Assembly (NCBI GenBank): GCA_964514305.1 | Contig: CAZEQD010000015.1 | Coordinates: forward strand, 1 to 41,244 | Reading direction: 5' to 3' | Source: CAZEQD01 sp964514305 | GTDB lineage: Bacteria > Acidobacteriota > Aminicenantia > Aminicenantales > Aminicenantaceae | Length of the DNA: 41,244 bases | Shown here: piece by piece, positions 15,429-21,998 of the stretch | Layout: each line of letters opens with the position of its first letter | Position numbering within the stretch: position 1 is the first letter of the stretch | Program-made: the position numbers and the translations under genes | The notes under the pieces: generated by a model | What the model saw: the letters and a program-made list of their open reading frames with translations, nothing else | The model's database searches: none | What the model was told of the DNA's origin: nothing

Positions 15429-15800
15429 TTATTTTTTAGTTGCTTTCCATTGCCTACTGCCGAAATTTCCAAATTGAACTTCTCCAGACATGATTTGACC
15501 TTTAACTTCACCTTTATAAGTTATAGTCATCTCTCCCCTTGGGGTGCTCCTGGTTATTGTCCACTCGATTTGACTGTCGTTAATTGTGCCTTCACCCGTA
15601 GTTTCATTTCCTCGAGGTCCAATCATAGTTACAGTCAGCGATTGGCCATCTTGATCAAAATGGACAGACCATGTTATTTCACCTCTGCGGGTTTGAACGC
15701 TCAGCTCCCAGTCACCGCTTACGTCTGTCTCCGTAGCTACTAAGGGCAGGCTGAGAGCAATAATCAATAAAATAGAAAAGACTGCTAATACTTTAGGCAT
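15429..15800 (-). CDS. Small secreted beta-rich protein of unknown function
   Basis: A 123-residue protein with a signal peptide (about 1-23, ending LPLVATET), then a repetitive beta pattern: VSGDWELSVQTRRGEITWSV, FDQDGQSLTVTMIGPRGNET, IEWTITRSTPRGEMTITYKG, EVKGQIMSGEVQFG. This resembles small lipocalin-like or calycin-like periplasmic proteins common in some environmental phyla. The two RGEITW / RGEMTI stretches suggest internal repeats. No enzyme motif is visible. The start has an AAGGAG site. An ECF-type promoter matching the one before the sigma gene lies about 30 bases upstream, so it is a likely member of the same regulon. Confidence 0.78.
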   Translation of the reverse strand: MPKVLAVFSILLIIALSLPLVATETDVSGDWELSVQTRRGEITWSVHFDQDGQSLTVTMIGPRGNETTGEGTINDSQIEWTITRSTPRGEMTITYKGEVKGQIMSGEVQFGNFGSRQWKATKK

Positions 15801-15829
15801 AGTTTACTCCTTTTTAATTTTTATAATAA

Positions 15830-15858
15830 TTAGACGATTAAATAGCTCGTAATCTTCC
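15830..15858 (-). promoter_or_regulatory. Candidate ECF-sigma promoter before small secreted protein
   Basis: Minus-strand GGAAGA (15853-15858), 16 bases, CGTCTAA (15830-15836), almost the same boxes as before the ECF sigma gene. It lies about 30 bases upstream of the ATG at 15800. Confidence 0.65.
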
Positions 15859-15897
15859 CTCTTTGTGGAAATGAGGTTAAAATTAGCTCCCCTTTTC

Positions 15898-15926
15898 TTG
15901 ACATTCTTTTATGACTTTAATTAAAT
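15898..15926 (+). promoter_or_regulatory. Predicted sigma-70 promoter of the sdh-Rieske-cytb cluster
   Basis: TTGACA (15898-15903) with TTAAAT (15921-15926) after 17 bases, or TAAATA after 18. It lies about 27 bases upstream of the first ATG (15954), with AAGGAAA as ribosome-binding site in between. Confidence 0.55.
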
Positions 15927-15953
15927 ATATTTCTATGCAAGGAAAATAAATAA

Positions 15954-16262
15954 ATGTTCGTCTGGGTTTTTCATCGTCTAACCGGTTTGCTGCTAATCAT
16001 CCTTCTTAGCCTTAAATTCACAACCTCCTTCTTTTTAATGACCAAAGGGCAAAAGCCTGATTGGGCTCTTGTTCTTCATACAAATCCTTTTCTCGATGTT
16101 CTGCTCATCCTGACTGCTGTTTCCCATGCTTTTTACGGCTTAAGGACAATCATTATTGATCTGGGAGTCCGCAAGGAGAAGCTGTTGTTTTGGATTTTTT
16201 CAGGACTTATTGTGGTTGTAAGCATTTTCCTGCTTATTGTTTATTTCACCAGGAATTACTGA
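15954..16262 (+). CDS. Succinate dehydrogenase membrane anchor subunit (SdhC/D-like)
   Basis: A 102-residue protein with three predicted membrane helices (about 8-30, 45-65, 75-98). FHRLTGLLL near the start and SHAFYGLRTIIIDLG in the middle match the conserved quinone and haem-b regions of SdhC/SdhD anchors; His in HAFYGLR is the likely haem ligand. It is the only anchor gene visible. Normal complexes have either two such small anchors or one about twice as long, so either a partner is encoded elsewhere or the complex has a reduced anchor. Its stop codon abuts the sdhA start. Confidence 0.85.
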   Translation: MFVWVFHRLTGLLLIILLSLKFTTSFFLMTKGQKPDWALVLHTNPFLDVLLILTAVSHAFYGLRTIIIDLGVRKEKLLFWIFSGLIVVVSIFLLIVYFTRNY

Positions 16263-17960
16263 ATGATCACTGAGGACATCGTCGTTGTCGGGGGTGGCTT
16301 GGCAGGATTGGCGGCTGCCCTAAATTCTGATCCTTCTTTAAAGGTGGCGGTTATTTCTAAGGTTCATCCTCTTCGCTCCCACTCAGTCGCCGCTCAAGGG
16401 GGAATAAATGCAGCTTTAGGTAATAATCCTCAAGGAAAAGACGATACATGGGAAAGACATGCCTTTGATACGGTTAAAGGCAGCGATTATTTGGCTGATC
16501 AGAATGCTGCTCAACTCATGTGCGAGAAAGCTATTTCTACAGTTTATGAGCTTGAACATATGGGAGTTCCTTTCAGCCGTTTTCCGGGAGGAGTTATTGC
16601 CCAACGGCCTTTTGGAGGAGCGGGCTTTCCCCGGACTTGTTACGCAGCCGATCGCACTGGCTTGGTCATTCTTCATACTCTCTTCGAGCAGTCGATAAAG
16701 AAGAGAATTAGGTTCTTTGATGAATGGCTGGCGACCAAGCTGGTTGTCAAGGATGGTAAGTGTCTGGGCCTGATTGTGGTTGATTTAAAAACAGGAAAAA
16801 TAATGCCCGTCAGAGCTCGGGCAGTAATTTTTGCTACTGGCGGCTATGGCCGGGTCTACCTGAGAACTACCAACGCCTATATCAACCATGGCAGTGGCAT
16901 TGGTCTTGCCTATCGGGCTGGGATTCCCCTTAAAGATATGGAATTTGTTCAATTCCATCCTACTTCTCTCGTCGGAAAAAATATTTTGATTACTGAGGGA
17001 GCCAGAGGGGAAGGCGGATATTTACTTAACAACCAGGGTAAAAGATTTATGGCTGATTATGCTCCGGCCACCATGGAGTTGGCCCCCAGAGATATTGTAG
17101 CCCGGGCCATTCAAACCGAAATTGATAAAGGCCATGGTTTTGAAGGTCAATATGTCCACCTTGATTTAAGGCATTTAGGAGAGGAGAAAATTAAGAAGAG
17201 GTTACCTGCTATCTGGGAGATTTGTATTCGTTTTGCAGGAATCGATCCAGTAGAAAAGCCGATTCCAATTCAGCCAGCTCAGCATTATTCGATGGGAGGA
17301 ATTGATGTAAATGAACATTGTGCTTCCCAGATTGAAGGCTTTTTTGCTGCCGGAGAATGCGCCTGTGTCAGCGTTCATGGAGCTAACCGCTTAGGTGGAA
17401 ATTCCATGTTGGAGACTGTAGTTTTTGGTAAGGTTGCCGGACAGGAGGCATCTCTTTATGCCCAAGGCAGCAGCTTTGACAACCAGGCAGAGCGGAGATT
17501 ACTTGAAGAAAGTGATAAATTTGCCAGCCAGGTCCAGGCTTGGATAAAAAGAATTGAAGGAGTAAAAGTTCATCTTCTTCTAAATAGATTAAAAGTAATT
17601 ATGACCGAGAAGGTCGGTATTTTTAGGAATAAGCAGAATCTGGAAAAAGCTTTAGCTGAGATAAGAGAGCTAAGAGATGAATACAGAAAAGTATTTATTT
17701 CTGGCAAAAACCTGCGATTTAGTCAGGAATTAATCAATATTGTTGAATTTGAATCAATGCTTGATTTAGCTGAGGTGATAACCCTAGGGGCTCTAAATAG
17801 AGAAGAGACGAGAGGTTCACATTGTCGCCTTGAATTCCCTCAACGTGATGATGATCACTGGCTTAAACATACCCTGGTTTCTTGGCAGGATGGTAAACCA
17901 GTTTTAGGTTATAAGGATGTCCGGATTTTAAAATATAAGCCAGCTCCAAGAGAATATTGA
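16263..17960 (+). CDS. sdhA: Succinate dehydrogenase/fumarate reductase flavoprotein subunit
   Basis: A 565-residue FAD-binding subunit that oxidises succinate (or reduces fumarate). It shows the N-terminal dinucleotide fold DIVVVGGGLAGLAAAL, the covalent flavin His in RSHSVAAQGGINAALG (about residues 41-56), substrate-site HPTSLV--NILITEGARGEGG, the PRDIVARAI arginine region, and GANRLGGNSMLETVVFG near the C-terminal third. It starts directly after the anchor gene stop codon. A 275-base inverted-repeat element lies between it and sdhB, interrupting what should be one operon. Confidence 0.96.
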   Translation: MITEDIVVVGGGLAGLAAALNSDPSLKVAVISKVHPLRSHSVAAQGGINAALGNNPQGKDDTWERHAFDTVKGSDYLADQNAAQLMCEKAISTVYELEHMGVPFSRFPGGVIAQRPFGGAGFPRTCYAADRTGLVILHTLFEQSIKKRIRFFDEWLATKLVVKDGKCLGLIVVDLKTGKIMPVRARAVIFATGGYGRVYLRTTNAYINHGSGIGLAYRAGIPLKDMEFVQFHPTSLVGKNILITEGARGEGGYLLNNQGKRFMADYAPATMELAPRDIVARAIQTEIDKGHGFEGQYVHLDLRHLGEEKIKKRLPAIWEICIRFAGIDPVEKPIPIQPAQHYSMGGIDVNEHCASQIEGFFAAGECACVSVHGANRLGGNSMLETVVFGKVAGQEASLYAQGSSFDNQAERRLLEESDKFASQVQAWIKRIEGVKVHLLLNRLKVIMTEKVGIFRNKQNLEKALAEIRELRDEYRKVFISGKNLRFSQELINIVEFESMLDLAEVITLGALNREETRGSHCRLEFPQRDDDHWLKHTLVSWQDGKPVLGYKDVRILKYKPAPREY

Positions 17961-17961
17961 G

Positions 17962-18236
17962 TAACCTGGATTATTCACGAGTCGAGGTTGCTGCAGGGGT
18001 AGGTTGGGTCGGCGCGAGGCACAGAAGATGCAGCTGTGGTCCTCCACCGCAAATGTCCTGTAACGAAGCAGATGCAGTAAGATCGGCTCGCCCCAAGGGT
18101 AAAAGATGGCGATTATAATTAAAATAAAATTAAAAGAACTAAGTAATCTCAATGAGCTTACCAAAAATCATGATAAAAAGAAGATATCAATGAGAATAAA
18201 TGAAAGATCGGCAGATTTTATGAATAATCCAGGTTA
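17962..18236. mobile_element. Inverted-repeat element (MITE or decayed IS) between sdhA and sdhB
   Basis: The ends are 16-base perfect inverted repeats, TAACCTGGATTATTCA at 17962-17977 and its complement at 18221-18236. The right end continues inward with a TGCCGAT block that matches both ends of the element at 20782-20921; the left end continues with a different, GC-rich sequence (about 17980-18110). It therefore looks like an internally deleted insertion sequence keeping both distinct ends. The CCTGGATT ends recall IS1380-family termini, which is an inference. No intact transposase is encoded. It starts two bases after the sdhA stop and ends ten bases before the sdhB start. Confidence 0.82.
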
Positions 18237-18246
18237 ATATTAAAAG

Positions 18247-18972
18247 ATGAAGTATGTTATCAGGATTTTAAGATATGACCCTGTAAAAAATAAGCATCCC
18301 TATTTCCAGGATTTTAATTATAAGACTTCTGAAAAAAAATCTCTTCTGGAAGCTCTAATGGATATTCGTAATGAACAGGATGCTACCCTTTCCTTTAGAT
18401 ACAGTTGTCGTGAGGCTATTTGTGGATCCTGTGCCATGGTTATTAACGGCCGATTTGATTTGGCCTGCCGCACAGAATTGGCCTCTCTTGGCACCAGCCT
18501 TATTGTCATTGAGCCTCTTCCTAACTTAGAGATAGAAAAAGATTTAGTGGTCAACATGGAGCCTTTCTGGCAATCAGTTTATAATATCGAACCGTTCATG
18601 CAACCGGAGGAGAGAGGTCCAGAGAAGGGCTACAGGATTGAAGAACGGCAGATGGAAAAAATCTTGCAGTATATCAACTGCATTATGTGTGGTTGTTGTT
18701 ACAGCGCTTGTCCAGTTGCTTCAAGAGATGAGAGGTATCTAGGACCAGCTGCTTTAGCCAAATTGTATCGTTTTGTTAAAGACCCTCGGGATAAAAGGCC
18801 TTTTTCCAGTTGGTCTAAGGTAAATACTGAAGCAGGTATTTGGGGGTGTGATACAATCTTTAAGTGTAATGAGGTCTGTCCCAAAGACGTCAGACCTGCC
18901 GATGGAATTGAAGCCTTGAGAAGAAAGTTGGTTATTGAGAAAATAAAACGGATTTTTAGAATTAAACCATGA
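18247..18972 (+). CDS. sdhB: Succinate dehydrogenase/fumarate reductase iron-sulfur subunit
   Basis: A 241-residue electron-transfer subunit. Cys54, Cys59, Cys62 and Cys74 (CREAICGSCA plus DLAC) bind the [2Fe-2S] cluster. CIMCGCCYSACP at about 141-152 gives the [4Fe-4S] ligands, and GCDTIFKCNEVCPKDV near residue 200-215 completes the [3Fe-4S] and [4Fe-4S] sites. It passes electrons from SdhA to quinone at the membrane anchor. Its stop overlaps the Rieske start (ATGA). Its first codon is ten bases after a mobile element, and no strong ribosome-binding site is seen in the AT-rich junction (ATTAAAAG). Confidence 0.95.
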   Translation: MKYVIRILRYDPVKNKHPYFQDFNYKTSEKKSLLEALMDIRNEQDATLSFRYSCREAICGSCAMVINGRFDLACRTELASLGTSLIVIEPLPNLEIEKDLVVNMEPFWQSVYNIEPFMQPEERGPEKGYRIEERQMEKILQYINCIMCGCCYSACPVASRDERYLGPAALAKLYRFVKDPRDKRPFSSWSKVNTEAGIWGCDTIFKCNEVCPKDVRPADGIEALRRKLVIEKIKRIFRIKP

Positions 18973-19430
18973 AACTTAAATATTCTCTTTTTAGTCGGCG
19001 CCAATTTTTAAATGGATTGCTGGGGGGATGGTTAGCGGCTTTAGCTAGTTCTTTTCTTTATCCAATTATCAAGTTTGTTTTTCCTCCTTATCAGGAACCT
19101 GATAAGGTTGTTTTGCCCTTTTCTGATTTTGAAGAGATGGTTCCCAATTCAGTTAAAAAATTTTCCTGGGGCAATAAACCAGGCTTATTGAAAAAGGAAG
19201 AGGATGGTTCTTTCCAGGCTTTTGTCGGTGTCTGTACTCATCTCAGTTGTAATGTTACTTATCTTCCTCAGCAGAAGAAGTTTTTCTGCGCCTGTCATGA
19301 TGGCTGGTATGATGAAAATGGAATTAATATTGGCGGCCCACCCCCTCGCCCTTTGCGGCGCTTGGCAGTAAGCATTGAAGGAGATAAACTGGTGGTTAGT
19401 AAAGGCGGAGGGGAGAGCAAGGCGAGCTAG
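18969..19430 (+). CDS. Rieske [2Fe-2S] protein of a quinol-oxidising complex
   Basis: A 153-residue Rieske protein. SRRQFLNGLLGGWLAALAS at about 9-28 is a twin-arginine-like signal and single membrane anchor. Cluster ligands are visible: Cys89 and His91 (CTHLSC), Cys107 and His110 (CACH); Cys94 and Cys109 are placed to form the conserved disulfide. A GPPPRPL turn follows, as in bc1/b6f Rieske proteins. The gene is coupled to sdhB by a four-base overlap and to cytochrome b one base downstream, so SDH and the quinol-oxidising complex are likely made together. Confidence 0.93.
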   Translation: MKLKYSLFSRRQFLNGLLGGWLAALASSFLYPIIKFVFPPYQEPDKVVLPFSDFEEMVPNSVKKFSWGNKPGLLKKEEDGSFQAFVGVCTHLSCNVTYLPQQKKFFCACHDGWYDENGINIGGPPPRPLRRLAVSIEGDKLVVSKGGGESKAS

Positions 19431-19431
19431 A

Positions 19432-20496
19432 ATGAGAAGTTGTATAAAATCATGGCTTGATGATCGGCTTGGCCTGCCTGCAGTTTTTAATTTCTTAAGA
19501 GACAAGAAAATCCCTCAACACCGCCATTCTCTCTGGTACTATACTGGCAGTGTTATCCTTGTCCTTTTCACTATTCAGGTAATTACTGGCCTTATGCTTC
19601 TTTTTTATTACAAGGCGACCATTGCCGAGGCTCATCAGAGTGTAGCCAGGATCATGACTGAAGTCTCTTTTGGCTGGATAATCCGCTCAATTCATAGCTG
19701 GTCAGCTTCTTTGATGATTGCCACCGTTTTTGTTCATCTCATTAGCAGTTGGTTGCTCAAATCTTACCGAAGGCCCAGAGAAGCTACCTGGATGAGCGGG
19801 GTTTTGTTATTGATTATTACTATGGCCTTTGGTTTTACTGGCTATCTTTTGCCCTGGGATTCTCTCTCTGTTTCAGCTACCAAAGTAGGAACTGATATTC
19901 CCAGCGCAATACCTGTTGTTGGCAGTTGGTTGACTAAATTTCTGCGTGGAGGTGAAGATGTTACTGGAGACACACTGACCCGGTTTTTCAGCTTTCATAT
20001 CACCTTCCTTCCCCTCTTATTAATTATCCTTATAGGATTCCATCTTTATTTAATCCAGAAGCATGGGATTAGCCTTCCCCTTTCTCTAGAGAAAAGCCAA
20101 GAAAAGGTGAAGGAGCTTCCCTTCTGGCCAAATTTTGTCTACAGAGAAGCAATTGTTTGGCTTCTTATTTTTGGGGGACTAATAACTTTAGCCATTCTAT
20201 TTCCCCCCTCATTGGGCAAAGAAGCTGATTTAATGGCCCCAGCTCCAGTGGGCATTAAGCCCGAATGGTACTTTCTATTTTTATTTCAGAGTCTAAAGAT
20301 AGTTCCGGCCAAAATCTTTTTTATGGAGGGAGACACGCTGGCTGTCCTCCTGATCTTGATCATAGTTGTCCTTTTCTTTTTTATGCCTTTCATTGATAAT
20401 AAGCCGGCTGAAAGGAAAGGCAAAATAATTACCATTATCGCTTGGGGAGCAGTGCTTTATGGAATAGCTATGAGCCTCTGGAGTTTATTGTCATGA
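19432..20496 (+). CDS. Cytochrome b of a Rieske/cytochrome b complex (fused b6-subunit IV type)
   Basis: A 354-residue membrane protein with about seven or eight helices. The four haem histidines appear as His88/His102 and His189/His204; 14 residues between the second pair is the b6-type spacing rather than mitochondrial bc1. The quinol-oxidation motif is PEWYFLF (about residue 275), in a C-terminal part resembling subunit IV. The chosen ATG at 19432 is one base past the Rieske stop; a longer in-frame start lies inside the Rieske gene and adds non-family residues. It oxidises quinol and passes electrons to the Rieske centre. No cytochrome c1 or f gene follows. Confidence 0.93.
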   Translation: MRSCIKSWLDDRLGLPAVFNFLRDKKIPQHRHSLWYYTGSVILVLFTIQVITGLMLLFYYKATIAEAHQSVARIMTEVSFGWIIRSIHSWSASLMIATVFVHLISSWLLKSYRRPREATWMSGVLLLIITMAFGFTGYLLPWDSLSVSATKVGTDIPSAIPVVGSWLTKFLRGGEDVTGDTLTRFFSFHITFLPLLLIILIGFHLYLIQKHGISLPLSLEKSQEKVKELPFWPNFVYREAIVWLLIFGGLITLAILFPPSLGKEADLMAPAPVGIKPEWYFLFLFQSLKIVPAKIFFMEGDTLAVLLILIIVVLFFFMPFIDNKPAERKGKIITIIAWGAVLYGIAMSLWSLLS

Positions 20497-20780
20497 AAAA
20501 AAAGAGAGTTTTAGCTTTATCCTTAGCTTTTTTTATGTTTCTTTTCTGGGGAGGGTATGACCTGGTTTTATCCTCAAGCTCAACTGTTTCATCTTTCCAA
20601 CAACCAAAGGTCAAGAAAAGTCCAGAAAAAATCACCGCCTCCCCTAAAGACATTAAAGATAAGATTTCTATTTATGTTTTTATGGGCTGGATGTGGCTTT
20701 CGATTTTCATCCTTATTTACTTTTTAAGGCAGAAAATAAAAGAAGAAGATAGGCTTTTTTCCTATAAAGATTCTCCTTAA
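20493..20780 (+). CDS. Small membrane protein of the respiratory cluster, function unknown
   Basis: A 95-residue protein starting inside the cytochrome b stop codon (ATGA overlap), so it is almost certainly co-translated with it. It has two hydrophobic segments (about 5-24 and 62-80) joined by a Ser/Lys-rich periplasmic or cytoplasmic loop, and a charged tail. It has no CxxCH haem site and no cysteine cluster, so it is not a cytochrome c. It could be a small accessory subunit of the complex. No family was recognised. Confidence 0.75.
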   Translation: MKKKRVLALSLAFFMFLFWGGYDLVLSSSSTVSSFQQPKVKKSPEKITASPKDIKDKISIYVFMGWMWLSIFILIYFLRQKIKEEDRLFSYKDSP

Positions 20781-20781
20781 T

Positions 20782-20921
20782 TAACCTAGATTATTCATAA
20801 AAAATGCCGATGCTTATTTTTATTCAGCAATATCAGGAGGTTATCTTGACATTGCTGAAAAAACTTTTCAATAAGAATCTTTTTTATATTCATCGGCATT
20901 TTTTATGAATAGTCCAGGTTA
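20782..20921. mobile_element. Palindromic MITE-like element after the respiratory cluster
   Basis: A 140-base element with about 31-base inverted ends: the left arm starts TAACCTAGATTATTCAT and both arms continue to ATAAAAAATGCCGATG. The arms differ at only two or three positions. A second inverted pair inside (TTCAGCAAT with ATTGCTGAA) makes a long nested hairpin. Both ends match the right end of the element at 17962-18236, including TGCCGAT. It begins one base after the stop codon of the small membrane protein gene, so its transcript could act as a terminator or mRNA 3' stabiliser. It encodes no protein. Confidence 0.88.
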
Positions 20922-21054
20922 GTTTACCCAGGGGCATCCTTTATTTAAAAAAGATTCTTCTCCATGTCTCCCAGTAAACAACAGAAATTTGCTTTCTGAA
21001 GGTTACTCTTTGTGAAAATGAAAGCTTTTTTTCCGTCCTCTTTGGTAGGGAATT

Positions 21055-21798
21055 ATGAACAAAGTTCAGAAAAAAAAGAAAGAAGCTTCAGGCAAAGTTA
21101 GTGGTCACAGATGGCGGTTGAGACAGAAGTTTTTGCAAGGAGGTCTTGAAGGTTTTCTTGACTATGAAATAATTGAACTCCTTCTTACTCTGGGCACACC
21201 CCGTAGAGACTGTAAACAACAGGCTAAAGATGCGATAAAAAGATTTAAATCTTTAAGAGGAGTGTTGGAAGCTGAAGAGGAAGAGCTTCAAGAGATAGAA
21301 GGCCTCGGTCCCCACAATATTTTCGGTCTAAAACTCGTTCAGGAGGTTTCCCGTCGCTTTCTCAAAGAGCGGATGATGAGCAGACCAGTTTGCCATTCTT
21401 CTCAGGAAGTATTTGATTATCTCTATCATAGCCTTAGGGATTTAAAGGTGGAAAGATTCGAGGTGATTTTTTTAGATGCCAAGAATCAGATAATTGAAGC
21501 TAAAACTTTTTTTGAGGGCACCGTAGATTCCAGCGCTGTTTATCCTCGAGAAATTATAAAAATTGCTTTGAAGCTGGGGTGTTCCTCATTAATTTTTGTC
21601 CATAATCATCCCTCTGGTGATCCCCAGCCTTCAGCTAGCGATAAAGAAATTACCAAAGATCTCGTTTTTGCAGCTCAAATGATGCAGATAAGAGTTTTAG
21701 ATCATATAATAATTGGAAATAACTGCTATTTCAGCTTTGCTGATAAAGGTCTGATTGAAGACTATAATCTTCTGTTTAGAAGTTTAAACAAGACATAG
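21055..21798 (+). CDS. radC: RadC/JAB-domain protein (UPF0758)
   Basis: A 247-residue RadC family protein. The N-terminal part has a helix-hairpin-helix-like segment (EEELQEIEGLGPHNIFGLKLVQEVSRRFL). The C-terminal MPN/JAB+ metal-binding domain (about 120-240) carries the diagnostic HNHPSGDPQPSASD (His-x-His and the distal Asp). Despite its name, no role in recombination repair is established for the family; some members lie in mobile or anti-restriction contexts. Here it lies alone between a palindromic element and a repeat half-copy, with an AGGGA ribosome-binding site before the ATG. Only AT-rich DNA lies between 20922 and 21054. Confidence 0.93.
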   Translation: MNKVQKKKKEASGKVSGHRWRLRQKFLQGGLEGFLDYEIIELLLTLGTPRRDCKQQAKDAIKRFKSLRGVLEAEEEELQEIEGLGPHNIFGLKLVQEVSRRFLKERMMSRPVCHSSQEVFDYLYHSLRDLKVERFEVIFLDAKNQIIEAKTFFEGTVDSSAVYPREIIKIALKLGCSSLIFVHNHPSGDPQPSASDKEITKDLVFAAQMMQIRVLDHIIIGNNCYFSFADKGLIEDYNLLFRSLNKT

Positions 21799-21801
21799 AT
21801 G

Positions 21802-21825
21802 GGGTTAGGTCTTGAAATTTGACAC
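21802..21825 (+). repeat. Half-copy of the GGGTTCAGGTCTT repeat
   Basis: GGGTTAGGTCTTGAAATTTG, followed by ACAC, matches one arm of the inverted repeat at 6134-6248 with one missing base and about three changes. No inverted partner was found in 21826-21998. It begins three bases after the radC stop codon. Confidence 0.6.
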
Positions 21826-21998
21826 TATTTTTGAATATTGGTAAACATTGATAATTAATGTTAATAGCCATCTGCTTCACTTTATCTGCTTGTCTTAAAC
21901 ATTTTCCCTAATAAAAGAAATAAGTTTGGTTATTTTTATGACAAAAAATTTGTAAAAATTCGCTTCTATGGGTAGACTCATAAGATAAGGAGGAGAAA

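Noticed and set aside
15450..15743. 97-codon plus-strand frame opposite the small secreted protein
   Set aside because: It is the antisense shadow of a gene with a clear signal peptide, ribosome-binding site and promoter.
15979..15986. Third ECF -10 box (CGTCTAA) on the plus strand
   Set aside because: It lies inside the SDH anchor coding sequence and has no GGAAGA box at the right spacing.
17928..18164. Minus-strand open frame of 78 codons inside the sdhA-sdhB element
   Set aside because: It overlaps sdhA and the element's terminal repeat, has no ribosome-binding site and resembles no family; its GC-rich middle is better seen as IS remnant DNA.
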